Assembly (NCBI GenBank): GCA_045617465.1
Contig: JAZLIQ010000001.1
Coordinates: 1-64,000 of the forward strand
Source: Hennigella sp045617465
GTDB taxonomy: Bacteria; Bacillota_I; Bacilli_A; Mycoplasmatales; Mycoplasmoidaceae
Direction: 5' to 3'
Length of the DNA: 64,000 nucleotides
How positions within the stretch are numbered: position 1 is the first letter of the stretch; each line of letters starts with the position of its first letter. Positions 40,937-52,032 of the stretch are shown here, one piece after another. The notes under the pieces are model-generated. The model made no database searches. It saw nothing but the letters and a program-made list of their open reading frames with translations, and had not been told where the DNA came from. A program made the translations under genes and the position numbers.

Positions 40937-42553
40937 ATGCCCAAGATAAAACAACAAACAGCCGGTAAAATCGGACTATTTACTGCAGTTATGATGATTT
41001 TTGGTACCTTAGTGGGTATCGGTATTTTCTTTAAGAACTACTCAGTATTTAAAAACAATAGTGGTAACCCTATTGGTATCTTATTATCATGAGTAGTAGC
41101 AATAGTACTTGTTTTATCTATTGCTTTAACTTTCTGCGAAATAAGCTCGGTGAAGATTAAAAACCCTGCTGATGGTTTTGGTGGATGATCTGCCAAATTC
41201 TTAAACCATGGGTTTGGAAGATATAACATGTTAGGTTATTCTTTAATCTTCTATACAGTTAATATCTTTGCCATCATGTTTTTTACTGGCGAAGGATGTT
41301 TGAACTGCTTCTCTAACTTTGGTGGTGCAGCTGGAGCATTTGACTTTGGCCATTTAACTACCTTATATATCTTTATTGCAGGTGGAGCTTTATTTGTTCT
41401 ATTTATCTTCTTAAATATGATGGCTTCTAAAGGTATGGCTAAATTTAGCAATATCACGGGTATCATCAAGTTTATTCCAATAGCCGCTGTAGTAATACTA
41501 GGTATTACATTTGGGATAATGAATGCTAAAGGTGGTCTATGGGGAAACCAATGATATAGACCTGATTTAGATCCAACAAGTCCATTTATTGGTCGTTCAG
41601 ATAATGTTGATGTAGTTGGCATTATCACATCAGTTCCATCTATTCTATTTGCCTTTGAAGGTTATTTAGTAGTTGGAAACATTGCGTGTGATATGAAAAA
41701 CCCAGAAAGAAATGTACCACTTTCAATGGTTTTAGCTTTAGTTATTGTTTCTGCTTTGTATTTAGTGATTACTATTGGTTGTATGACAGCAGGAACTGGT
41801 AATGTATACCAACTAATGGAAATATGTTTTGGTAAAGACACTTTAGCAACAAACATCTGTTCTAATATTGCTTCTGTCTTCATCTTTATTTGCATTATTG
41901 GTGTTTTAAATGCTATCTCATTCACTGGTATGAGAGCATTCCAAGCAAGTTGCGAAAGTGGAATCTTATTTAAAGGAAAAGAACTAGTAGCAAAGAAACC
42001 AAATAATAAGTTATTTGCTGGTGGTATCTGATATATGATTGCTGTTGGTGTCTGATGAGTTTGCACACTTATTCCATCAGTTATCCTCAATACCGATCAG
42101 ATTGTTGATGCATGTTCATACATTATGATTATTGGACTATATGTAATGTATGTCATTGTTATGATTCCTGCTTTAGCTAACAGAAAAACAAAGAAAGTGG
42201 AGGTTAGAAAGACTGGAGTCTTTATCCCTGCTTGTATCTTTGCCTTATTAGGATGCTTATTCTTAATTATCTTCTGCGGATTCTATAAGTTCCTAGCATT
42301 GCCTATCGAACTTGGATTGAAAGATGGTTGAAACACAGTTTATACTGAATGCGGTTGAGGTCTATTCCTAGATAACTCAAGCAATACTAACTTTAAATTG
42401 AATTACTGACACTCAATTGTTGTTTACTGATCTATCTTCATTTTCATGTTAGCTATGCCATTCATTAATGATTTATTGATTAAACTATCAGGAAACAAAC
42501 ATCACCAACAACTAATCTGACAAAAGAAACCAAATTATGTAGTATTAAAATAA
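40937..42553 (+). CDS. APC-superfamily amino-acid permease, first of a tandem pair
   Basis: The 538-residue membrane protein has about 12-14 segments. It begins KQQTAGKIGLFTAVMMIFG followed by TLVGIGIFFKN, the APC substrate-binding turn in segment 1. FAFEGYLVVGNIACDMKNPERNVP is the segment 6 plus loop signature. It is a paralogue of the next gene: both start with MPK, have ETAGKIGL/QTAGKIGL, and end with GNK followed by HHQQLIWQKK or EHQQLIWQKK. A TATAAT at 40916-40921 gives a very short leader without Shine-Dalgarno. The substrate is unknown. Confidence 0.88.
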
Positions 42554-42577
42554 TGAACCTATGGTTCATTATTTTTT
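42548..42577 (+). terminator. Terminator between the tandem permeases
   Basis: The stem aatgaacc / ggttcatt with a T run. The stop codon is at its base. Confidence 0.85.
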
Positions 42578-42623
42578 TATAATATAAGAGTAATCGATTA
42601 TTACAAGAAAGGAAAATTTATAA

Positions 42624-44303
42624 ATGCCAAAAGTTAAAAAAGAAACGGCTGGTAAAATTGGTTTAGTAGCTGCCATTCTTTACATAATTGGTAACGTTGT
42701 TGGTATCGGTATTTTCTTTAAAAACGGAACCGTTTTTAGATTAAATGAAGGTAACGCACTTGGGGTAATGCTAGCATGAATTATTTCAATTGTTATCGTT
42801 TTATGTATGGCACTATCATTTGCCGAAGTTTCGACCTGCAAAATGAAAAATAAAAACGCAGGTGTTGGTGGATGGGCTGCCGAATTCTGTGGCCACAGTT
42901 TCGGTAGATATGCAAAAACAGGATATTCATTAATATTCTGACCTGCTAATACATTCGCTATTATGTTCTTTGCTGGTGAAGCAATCCTAGAATGTTTTGC
43001 TCCGCTTATTTCAGGCTGAGATCCAAACTCTGGTTGAACAAGCATAGGAACAGGTAACGGTTATAACTTTGGAGAAGGAACTACTGCAATGGTATTTGGT
43101 ATCGGTGCAGTATTGTTCATTATCTTTATGATATTGAACTACTTCAAATCTAATGCAATGGGTAAAACTGGCTCAGTAATTAGTTTTGTTAAGTTTGCTC
43201 CAATCTTAATGGTTGTTGTATTAGGTATATTATTTGGAATGATGAACCCTAATGCATATGGTGGCGCTTGAAATGGACATTATATTGACGGTAGCGATAC
43301 TGGTACATTTAATGCATTTGGTGCTATTGCTGCAATTCCAGCAATCCTATTCGCATTCGAAGGATATATCTCTGTAGGTAATATTTCTGGAGATATTAAG
43401 AATGCTGAAAAGAACTTATCATTAGCTGTAGTTCTAGGCGTAATTGTTATTTCAATTCTATACTTAGCTGTTACAATTGGTTGCATTACTGCTGGTACAG
43501 GTGATGTATATAGCTTAATGCAAGCATTAGTTGGAACAAATGATGCTGCATATAAAGCACTAACCGTTCTAATCTCTATCTTCATTTTCATCTGTTTAAT
43601 TGGATGTATAAATGGTATGGCTAGAGGTGGTATTAGTGCTTACCAAGCATTAGCTGAAGAAGGTGCTTTATTCAAATCTAAAGCATTACTAGACAAAAAA
43701 CCAGGCAACAAGATGTTTGCTGGATTCTGACTATTCTTTGCAATGGTTATGTTCTGATGAGTAGTATTAGTTATTCCATCAAGTATTCTAAATACTGATG
43801 CAATGGCTGATGGATCATCTACGTCAATGGTGTTATGTCTATATATCATCTATGGTGTAACAGTTCTTGGCGGATTAGTTAACAGAAAAACAAAGAGAGT
43901 TGAAGTTAAGAAACAAAAACTATTCCCAGTTACTGCTGTAATTGGTGTGTTAGGTTGCTTATTCATGGTTGTCTTTGTTGGTTTCATCCAATTCATGGCT
44001 GCTCCAATTATTAATATTAATAATGGACTAAGATTTGATGGTGTTGGTGATTACTGACAAGGTCTAAAATCTGGGTGAGGTATGTTTGTTAATGCTCCTA
44101 ACTGTTTAGGAATAGATAGAACTGTTGAAACAGGCGTGTTCTATAAATTAACTAACGTAGAAGCAATGGCTTGATTCTGAGGTATGACTCTTGTTATGGC
44201 TCTATTACCATTCTTCAATGACTTATTCATTAAATGATCTGGTAACAAGGAACATCAACAATTAATTTGACAAAAGAAAGCTAAACAAGTAGCACTTCGA
44301 TAA
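42624..44303 (+). CDS. APC-superfamily amino-acid permease, second of a tandem pair
   Basis: The 559-residue membrane protein is closely related to its upstream neighbour: KKETAGKIGLVAAILYIIG, NVVGIGIFFKNG in segment 1, FAFEGYISVGNISGDIKNAEKN in segment 6, and the same cytosolic C-terminus. The differences are mainly in the outer loops, which suggests different substrates after duplication. Unlike the first copy it has a 5' leader of about 40 nt with a Shine-Dalgarno (AAAGGA). It is followed by its own terminator. Confidence 0.88.
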
Positions 44304-44308
44304 ATAAA

Positions 44309-44337
44309 AGATAACTAGCATAGCTAGTTATTTTTTT
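44309..44337 (+). terminator. Terminator after second permease
   Basis: The stem ataactagc / gctagttat with seven T, which then run into the next -10 box. Confidence 0.85.
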
Positions 44338-44342
44338 ATAAT
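44337..44342 (+). promoter_or_regulatory. -10 box of the peptidase lipoprotein (leaderless)
   Basis: TATAAT starts at the last T of the terminator tail and lies 6 nt before ATG 44349. Confidence 0.65.
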
Positions 44343-44348
44343 AATAGT

Positions 44349-46004
44349 ATGAAAAAGATCAAATTAATTCCTCTTGTGATGACACCACTACCACTTCTTG
44401 GTGTTGCTTCAATTACAAGTTGTAGAAAACAAGACAATATTGACCAAGTCGGTCAACAAATTTATGATGATGCTATAGCACAATTTATGCATATGGCAAG
44501 AATCCCTCATTGTTCCAATGAGGATGGACATACAGATTCATTAGTTAGAATGCAACACTATCTAATGAATACAGCTTTAAAAGCTAAAGCTGTTAACATT
44601 CAAACTGATGATGCAGGTAATGTTTGATATGATATTCCTGCTTCAGAAGGTTGCGAAGATTATCAAAAGATTATGTTCCAAGGACATATGGATATGGTTT
44701 GAAAAGCAACAGGAGAAGCAGAACAATGAGATAAATGAACTCATCCTATTGCTCAACCAGTAATTGAAAAGGATGAGAATGGCATAACCATTATGCATTC
44801 TAAAGATTATTTAACAACATTAGGAGCTGATGATGGTATGGCAACAGCTTTAATGTTATCTTTAGCTATTAACCAAAATATCTTTAAACATGGCGTAATT
44901 AGATGCATCTTTACTGCTAATGAAGAAAATGGCTATCCAGGAGCAGAAGTATTGGGACAAAGAGCAAGTGGAGATGTTAGTGTTATTAATCATGACGAAG
45001 GTTTTGATTATTTAGTTAACTTTGACACAGGACCACTAGGTGCTGTAATATTCAACTCAGGTGGTGGTTATGGAGGTAATGTAACTCTTGATATAACAAA
45101 TGTATTAGCAACAACAAATTACTACCAATTGGACGTTACAGATTGTCTAGGTGGGCACTCTGGTGTTGATATAGCTAAAGGTAGAGCTAACCCTTTACAA
45201 TTAGTTGCACAAGCTCTAAATGAATTACAAAAAGCAGGAGCAAACATTTGCATTGTTTCATGTTCATCTACAGATGCAGCTCAAACTTCAATACCAACAA
45301 ATGCCTCTATTGGTTTTACTACAAACAAATCTTTTGCAGATACAAAAACAGCTTTAAATAATTGGTTTTTAAAAGTAAAAGACAATTATAAAGTTGAAGA
45401 AGACATGAAAATGAACTTTGTTGACAAAGGCTCAACAAATTATTGCATGCCGTTAAACTATTCTGATATACTAATAAATTTTGTTAGCAATCTACCATTT
45501 GGTGCTGTGGAATATTTCCCTGCTCCAGAAGAAAGTGTTGTTAAGTGTAGTGCTAACATTGGACCTATTACTTTTACAAGTGGAGCAACTACTAGCCAAC
45601 TTAAACTAACATTCTCAGGAAGACAAAACTTGCGTGAGGATGTTGATAAATACAAAGCTAGTTATGACGATTTGCTAAAAACATTCATTAAAGCAATGGG
45701 TGGTACAGTTGGTCCATCAACATTTAGCTCAGGTTCATGGTATCCATGAATTGAACAAGAAGATTGCAAAATTATAGATGTATGCTTACAAGCATACAAT
45801 GATATAGGTGTGGAAGGGCATAGAGCTAGAGTCCATGGTGGAATTGAATGCGCTGACTTCAAAGGTCAAAATGAATATCTAACTGAAGTTTCATTAGGTG
45901 CTAACTTATATGATGAACATGCAGTTAATGAAACTCTTGATTTAGATTCATACTTATTATCTGCTAAATTATTTGTAAAGATCTGTGAGAAGATGAATTT
46001 CTAA
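44349..46004 (+). CDS. PepD-family (M20) dipeptidase exported as a lipoprotein
   Basis: The 551-residue protein has the core of PepD-type Xaa-His dipeptidases: MARIPHCSNEDG, zinc ligand His in FQGHMDMVW, bridging Asp in TTLGADDGMATALML, Glu pair in FTANEENGYPGA, Asp in NHDEGFDY, and the late zinc-His motif VHGGIECADFKG. PepD enzymes are normally cytosolic. Here the N-terminus is MKKIKLIPLVMTPLPLLGVA leading to SITSCRK, a lipoprotein signal. It should therefore cleave peptides outside the cell, and lies directly after two amino-acid permeases. The macro-domain gene starts 1 nt after its stop. Confidence 0.87.
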
Positions 46005-46005
46005 T

Positions 46006-46539
46006 ATGAAAATATACTTATTGGATAACAATGAATTAATCTCTGCAGCATGAAACGAATATTTTCATGATTGTAAAAATGTAGAGATAGTAACAGACGA
46101 TTTTAAACACTTTATGGATAACCACAAAGTGGACTGTGTGGTTAGCCCGGGTAATTCTAAAGGAATTATGTTAGGTGGTTATGACCTTGCTATCACTAAA
46201 TACTTTGGTGAAGAATTAACTAAAAAGATTCAAACATATATTTCTAAAACATATCCTGGAGGTTTTCAACCAGTAGCAACAGCTTTTATTACAGATATTC
46301 CTGGTTCAGGCATTAAATTAATCCACTGTCCAACTATGTTAAAACCATCTGTCATCTATAATGCTAAAATTGTTAATGACTGTATGTATAATGTTTTGCA
46401 AGTAGCTTGAGAAAATAAAGTACAAGCAATTGTTATCCCAGCCTTTGGTGGTAAAACAGGCAAAGTGAATCCAAACGAATTAGCTAAAGAGATGTTTGAT
46501 GCATACAACCTATTCATGAAAAATAAAAAAGAGGCATAG
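46006..46539 (+). CDS. Macro-domain protein (ADP-ribose binding/hydrolysis)
   Basis: The 177-residue protein has the macro-domain ligand loop DCVVSPGNSKGIMLGGYDLAI (compare VVSPANSFGxMxGGxD), then the phosphate loop IVIPAFGGKTGKV. Macro domains bind or remove ADP-ribose from proteins or nucleic acids or process its derivatives. It follows the PepD-like gene directly, so both may be on one leaderless mRNA. The TAG stop lies in the terminator loop. The substrate is unknown. Confidence 0.8.
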
Positions 46540-46549
46540 CCTCTTTTTA
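46525..46549 (+). terminator. Terminator of the macro-domain gene, stop codon in the loop
   Basis: The stem aaaaaagaggc / gcctcttttt encloses TAG 46537-46539. Confidence 0.85.
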
Positions 46550-46578
46550 TTAAAATATAATAACCTTAGGAGAATATT

Positions 46579-47295
46579 ATGAAATTTAAATTAATACCAA
46601 TTTTAGGATTAACAACAATAGCTAGTGCTTTACCATTAACAGTTTCCTGTGGAAATGGTTGAGAGAAAAAATACGAAAAAGTTATGGATTTATCTAATGT
46701 TATCAAAGGCTATCAAAGACAAACTAAGTATTGTGAAGTTCAACCAGAAATAGTACTAAAAGCTTATATGGATGCTACTAATTCAAACCATAATGTTTTT
46801 TATGATGATATATTTGAAACAATTGCTGCATCAACATATTGAAGTTCAGGCAGTACATTGAAAGGAAAACTTGGGCTCAACTTTGATAATATAAAAAATG
46901 AACCAATAGAAAATATAGCATTTTGGTTCCTCACTATTACAGCCAGTTCTTATTTAGATAATGTAGTGCTGAAACTACATACACCTAAATCAACATATAA
47001 AATAACTGAAATGTCATTTAATGGAACAATTGGCGTAAAAAGCCTTCCTATTAGTATCAATTCAAGTTATGTAATGATGATCCGTACAAAAGGCTTAAGT
47101 GATTTTAAAAATTGATCAATATCAATTAATGGTCACGCTTCAATCAAAACTAAAAGTAATAAAGTTTATGAAGATGATATTAATAAAACATTTGATTATG
47201 CTTCATACACAGAATCTATTCTTGAAAAATTTATTCTTGCAGACCTTCTTAGCTATGTCCGTTTCCCGTTACCTTACTTTAAAGATATAAAATAA
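46579..47295 (+). CDS. Lipoprotein, unknown (238 residues)
   Basis: The signal peptide MKFKLIPILGLTTIASALPL leads to the lipobox TVSCG. The mature part has FWFLTITASSYLDNVVLKLH, a beta-rich stretch, and no known domain. The Shine-Dalgarno AGGAGA and TATAAT at about 46556 are clear. It resembles the lipoproteins at 57723-60201 in signal peptide style and size and may be of the same family. Confidence 0.8.
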
Positions 47296-47314
47296 AGAGG
47301 CATAGCCTCTTTTT
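47293..47314. terminator. Bidirectional terminator, lipoprotein / rpsD
   Basis: The stem aaagaggc / gcctcttt with A and T runs lies between converging genes. Confidence 0.8.
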
Positions 47315-47315
47315 C

Positions 47316-47924
47316 TTATACCAAACGGTTGTATCATTCAACTACGTATGTTTCGTTGATTTCAGGGTTTAGTTCTTCTCTTTGAGGGAAACGAACATAA
47401 GTTCCTGTTTTACCTGTACCTTCAACCTTAACAAATTCTAGAGGTTTAGCAAGTACTGTATCTTTTACAACTGGTAATGTTTGAGATTTTTCTTTAATAG
47501 AAATCTTGTCACCAATCTTGCAGATTGTTGATGGGATTGAACATTTCTTACCATTTAATAATACATGTCCATGAGTTACTAGTTGTCTAGCTGCTCTTCT
47601 TGTTGGAGCAAAACCCATTCTATAAACTAAGTTATCAATTCTAGATTCTAGAACGATCAATAGGTTCATTGCATTAGAACCTTTCATCTTCTTAGCTACC
47701 ACGAATAATCTTCTAAATTGACGGTCGTTCATTCCATACATGAATTGCAATTTTTGCTTTTCTTGTAATTGTTCAGCATAACCAGACAATTTTCTCTTGT
47801 TAGCACCGTGTGCTCCAGGAGCATATGTTCTTTTCTTTCCCTTAGAAAATTCTTTGTTGTTTTCTAATAAAGAAAAGCCATATCTTCTAGATTTACGGTT
47901 AATACTACCTGTATATCTTGACAT
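47316..47924 (-). CDS. rpsD: Ribosomal protein S4
   Basis: S4 is a primary 30S assembly protein. The 202 residues include MSRYTGSINRKSRRYGFSL, YAPGAHGANKRKLSGYAEQL, QFMYGMNDRQFRRLF and the S4 RNA-binding domain RIDNLVYRMGFAPTRRAARQ. The start at 47924 has a Shine-Dalgarno AAGGAT and matches the family N-terminus; the in-frame upstream extension is leader. The last residues contain a TGA Trp (EWYNRLV). Confidence 0.97.
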
Positions 47925-48086
47925 ATTAATCCTTTCAAATATTAAATAACACAACAATAAAATAACACTTATTTATAGATTCAACACTAATAATTTCAAT
48001 TGTTACAGCTTATTTACTTTTAACACTTAATCGTTGTTGACTAAAGTTAAATAATGTTATTTTGCTGAATGTGCCTTTTAATTATA
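47925..48086 (-). promoter_or_regulatory. rpsD promoter and ~150-nt leader (candidate S4 autoregulatory leader)
   Basis: A minus-strand TATAAT at 48081-48086 implies a leader of about 150 nt before rpsD. This is unusually long for this genome, where most leaders are absent or short. Firmicute rpsD genes carry an S4-binding leader. I infer the same role from length and position; no structure match was tested. Confidence 0.45.
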
Positions 48087-48109
48087 TATGAAAAGTAAAT
48101 ATTTAATAA

Positions 48110-48132
48110 AAAATAAGGCTATGCCTTATTTC
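48110..48132 (-). terminator. Terminator of the pnuC-like gene, stop codon in the loop
   Basis: The stem aaataaggc / gccttattt encloses the TAG stop (48119-48121). Confidence 0.8.
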
Positions 48133-48904
48133 TTGAAGATTTTGTTCAGTTAATTAGACCCAGAATACAAGTTGCAAGCATACTTAAACCACACACTAAC
48201 ATCGTTCAATCATGGAATTGTTCTTCTAGTGATGTTGCTTGTATGCCTTTTGTTATTCACATGGCAGCCATAGCAATATCAGCAATAATGTATGTTCATC
48301 ATACAAAATCATATTTTTTAAACATTGGGAAAGCTGCAGCAATGGTAAACATTAATAGCATTGCATCAAACAATCTTAAATATCATTCTTGTTGTTGCCC
48401 ATCATTTCAAAAATCACAAAATGTAGGGATTCCTTCTATTCATGCAAACAATACAGATAAACCTAGAAAACCAACAATATAAATAAGAACTAATCATCAT
48501 TGCCAGTGCTTTGGTTTAATAGACACTTTATCTGTGGATGTTCTATATCAAATTACTAAAGTAACTGCTTGCATTAGCATATTGAAACAATAGGTTATCA
48601 TAGAGCCAAATAATCTATTGCCATAGGAAATAATTATTAATAAAATCGAAGCAATAATCCCCAGAAATGGGCAAATAATTCTTTTCTTTGCTCCGCCCAT
48701 TACTGAAAAGATGGATATAACACTAGAAAGAAAAGTTAATCATGTTTGTCATTGTCCATATGTTTTGAAATAAGCTAATTGAACAATGAAAAACGTTAAA
48801 CTTAGAACAACGTTGGCTCAAAGAATAATATGTTCTGCGATAGATAATTCAGAAATGTAATTTTGTTTTGCAACAAAATCTACAAATTTATTACGTTCTT
48901 TCAT
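48119..48904 (-). CDS. PnuC-like transporter (probable nicotinamide riboside uptake)
   Basis: The 261-residue protein has seven or eight hydrophobic segments, the size and topology of PnuC. The PnuC-like pieces are VMGGAKKRIICPFLGIIASILLI (segment with gly and polar residues), NRLFGSMITYCFNMLMQ, and the Trp-rich VWWTYIIADIAMAAMWI near the end. PnuC takes up nicotinamide riboside for NAD synthesis, a plausible need of a Mollicute. Many Trp are TGA-coded. It follows hinT with 1 nt between. The substrate is inferred. Confidence 0.7.
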
Positions 48905-48905
48905 A

Positions 48906-49307
48906 TTATTTAGCCTTTAGTTTCTTTGCTATCTTTTCAACATCGTCAATATTGACTTTATTGCAATCAAGTTTGAAACCTTGTCCTTTAGCATATTTGG
49001 GAATAACATGGAAATGAACATGGAAGATAGCTTGACTAGCAATAGTTCCTTGGTTAGATAAGTAATTAAAACCTCAAGGTTTTAGTTTCTTAGTTAACTT
49101 ATCAGCAACTTCTATACTTAAATCTACCATATCGTGTAGAACATTTAATGGTGTTGCTTGTCAATCAGGATAATGTTGTTTAGAAATGATAACAGTATGG
49201 CCATTAGAAAGTGGGCTAATATCTAAAAATGCTAAAGCATTCTTATTTTCTGCTACTTTATAACAACTAACTTTACCAGCAGCAATATCACAAAAAATAC
49301 AGCTCAT
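48906..49307 (-). CDS. hinT: HIT-family nucleotide hydrolase
   Basis: HinT removes adenylate from AMP-lysine and similar nucleotide conjugates. The 133-residue product starts MSCIFCDIAAGKV, has FLDISPLSNGHTVIISKQH and the histidine triad IFHVHFHVIPK with the catalytic His. It lies between the BI-1-like gene and the pnuC-like gene, each separated by 1 nt, so the three form one operon. Confidence 0.95.
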
Positions 49308-49308
49308 T

Positions 49309-50088
49309 TTATCTCCTACTGAAACGAATGATAAACATTAATAAGATGAATAAGATATTAACTAGATCTGTTAATAGTCTAAAACCAAAGAATCATGGTA
49401 AGAACTTACCAGTATCAGTTCCAGTATATTGAGCAAATTCAGATATCTTAGATATTTGTCATATATCAATAATGACATATAAGAATGATACAATAGCCAT
49501 TCCCATCATTATTAATGAACCTAGCGCATCAACCGATAATGCTACTCCAACATTTAGTGTTGTCATAAACACAATCATTAACACTAAGAAGATTATCATT
49601 ATTACAGCCATAGAAATAGCCGTAATTCCAATAATCTTACCAAAGGTAATAATGTGATTAATATTGACAATTTTAGCAATTGCAAATGTTAATAAGAAGA
49701 CAATGCCGGTTATTGCAAAGATAACAGGCAGCCATCATAATTCCATTCCTGTTGCAGCTAATGAGAATAATCATCCAAAGGCAACAGATGTAGATAAGAT
49801 ATAAAGGATATAACAAACCATGGTCAATCCCATTGACCCTGATTTAAACATATTTACAACTCATAATGATGAAACAACCATTCCAGTTAACAAAGTTAAC
49901 AGGAAGATTAATAGGCCAGTGTTAAATGGCATAACATCAACAGAGTTAGCAAATAATACACTTCATCCATAGCTACATGCACCTAATATTAAGAAAGCAA
50001 TACCTGCAATTAACATTGATCTTGTCATCAATGAAACTTGCGATTTAGAATATTGCTTCGCAGTTATTTTTATTTGTACATTTTCCAT
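49309..50088 (-). CDS. Bax inhibitor-1 (YccA/TMBIM)-like membrane protein
   Basis: The 259-residue protein has seven hydrophobic segments. The C-terminal part has the BI-1 pattern: a buried Asp in FLYVIIDIWQISK and FFGFRLLTDLVNILFILL (compare the family end with an Asp, then INLFLYLLRI). Bacterial BI-1 proteins are pH-sensitive calcium leak channels. A minus-strand TATAAT at 50098-50103 lies 9 nt before the ATG. First gene of the operon with hinT and the pnuC-like gene. Confidence 0.75.
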
Positions 50089-50097
50089 AACTATTTA

Positions 50098-50107
50098 ATT
50101 ATATAAT
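50098..50107. promoter_or_regulatory. Overlapping palindromic -10 boxes, BI-1-like / tlyA
   Basis: The palindrome attatataat contains TATAAT on the minus strand (50098-50103) and on the plus strand (50102-50107). The two divergent promoters cannot be opened at the same time. Confidence 0.6.
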
Positions 50108-50125
50108 AATTACAACTTAAAAATT

Positions 50126-50860
50126 ATGGCTATTAGATTAGATAAATTTTTAGCAGAAACTAATAAAAATTACACAAGAAATAAGCTTAATCAGTTTATT
50201 TTAGCTGGCTATGTTTTAGTAAATAATAAGGTTGAGACTAAACCTAGTTATTTAGTCAAAGAAACTGATAAAGTTGAACTTAAAGTTGATAAAGACAATG
50301 TTTGAGTTTCTCGTGGAGCTTATAAATTATTAAAAGCTTTAGAAACATACAAGATTGATTTAAAAGACAAAGTGTGTTTAGACATTGGTTGTTCAACTGG
50401 TGGTTTTAGCCAAGTCATGCTAAAGCATGGGGCTAAAAAGGTTTATGCAGTTGATGTTGGTACAGACCAATTCGATAAATCGTTATTATGTGATAAAGTT
50501 GTATTAATGGAACAAACTCATTTTTGTAAAACTAATGCATGTGACTTTGAACATTTAGATTTCATTGCATGTGATGTTAGTTTTATTTCAGCAACAAAAA
50601 TTATTGAACATGTCGCTAAAATCATTAATTATCCGATAACGTTTGTTTGTTTAATCAAACCTCAGTTTGAATTAACAAAAGAAATATTAGACCAATGCAA
50701 AGGAATTATTCCTGAAAAATATCACAATCAAGCAATCAGTAGAGTTTGTGATTGTGCTAAACAAAACGGTTTTAAGATTGAACAAGTTGTTGAATCTCCT
50801 ATTCTAGGGGCTAAAAGCAGCAATAAAGAGTTTCTTGTTTGCTTAAGGAAGGAGCAATAA
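50126..50860 (+). CDS. tlyA: TlyA-family rRNA 2'-O-methyltransferase / hemolysin-like
   Basis: The 244-residue protein has an N-terminal S4 RNA-binding domain (MAIRLDKFLAETN, then GYVLVNNKVETKPSYLV) and an FtsJ-type SAM methyltransferase domain with SRGAYKLLKAL, LDIGCSTGGFSQVML, the CDVSFIS motif and LIKPQFE. TlyA methylates ribosomal RNA and is linked to capreomycin sensitivity in other bacteria. No Shine-Dalgarno is present. dinB overlaps its stop by 1 nt. Confidence 0.92.
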
Positions 50861-52032
50861 TGCAAAAGACAATATTTCATATTGATTTAGATGCTTTCTT
50901 TTGCAGTTGCGAAGAAATAACTAATCCTAAATTAAGAAACAAAGCATTTGTTGTTAGTGGCAGAAATAAACGTTCAGTTGTATCTTGTGCTAGTTACCCA
51001 GCACGAAAACTAGGAATCAAAGCTGCACAACCTATATATATGGAACTACAAAAATATCCTGGACTTATCGTTGTTCCAGGGCATTATGAGCTATATGATA
51101 AGATGAGCATGCAATTCTTTGCTTATCTTAAAAAGCATTTCTCAAACATTTGTGAAGAAATGTCTATAGATGAGTGCTTCCTTGATGTAACTAGTGCTTT
51201 GAAACACTATAAAAATGATCCAGTGTTAATGGCTAAAACTTTACAAACTAATGTTGCTAAAACATTAGGATTATCAGTTTCTATTGGAATTGGCCACAAT
51301 AAATTCACTGCTAAGATGGCGACAGACTTAAATAAACCTCGAGGCATTACCACAATGTTAACTAAGGAAGAAATCAAACAAAAGATGTGGCCTTTGTCTA
51401 TTGAGGAAATGTTCTTTGTTGGGCCGCCAACAGCTAAACGTTTAAAGAAAATAGGAATTAACACTATTGGACAATTAGCTAACTTTGATGATATTAAGTT
51501 GCTAGAAGCAACTCTAGATCGTAACTGATATACAACTTGACAAAATGCTATTGGCAACGGTGATGATTTTGTTGATACAACCAAGAATGACCCAAAGAGT
51601 CAATCTGTTAGTCATACATTGCTTGATCCAACAAATGATATTAACGAAATCGAAACAACATTAAAATATATTGCTCAAGAATTACAAGATAAACTAGAAG
51701 CTTATAAAATGGCAGGAAGTTGTATTGGTGTAATTTATAAGATTAACAAAGTTAATCGAATTAAAAATGAATCACTAAATCACAACATCTATAAATGACA
51801 AGATCTTGCCAATTATGCCCTTAAACTATTAGGGATGGTTTGAGATGGTAGTAGCATGATCCAATTATTAGGTATCAATCTGTCTAAACTAGTAAAAGTT
51901 GATGCAAATGATTCGCTTGAGCAAAGACTTGTTTCTAGAAAGAAAAACAAGCTTGCTAAAGTGACAGAAGAAATAAATAAAAAACTAGGTAAGGACCTAG
52001 TTTACATTGCTAAAGATAAATTTATTTCTTAA
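50860..52032 (+). CDS. dinB: Y-family DNA polymerase IV
   Basis: DinB is the error-prone translesion DNA polymerase. The 390-residue protein has the metal-binding IFHIDLDAFFCSCEE, the VVSCASYPARKLGIKA finger motif and MSIDECFLDVT with the catalytic Asp-Glu. VSIGIGHNKFTAKMATDLNKPRG and FVGPPTAKRLKKIGINTIG (HhH) follow. A Shine-Dalgarno (AAGGAGC) lies inside tlyA. Its last 11 nt overlap the convergent ileS. Confidence 0.95.

Noticed and set aside
41251..43849. Long frames on the minus strand opposite the APC permeases
   Set aside because: These arise because hydrophobic codons on one strand give open frames on the other. No start signals or recognisable proteins.
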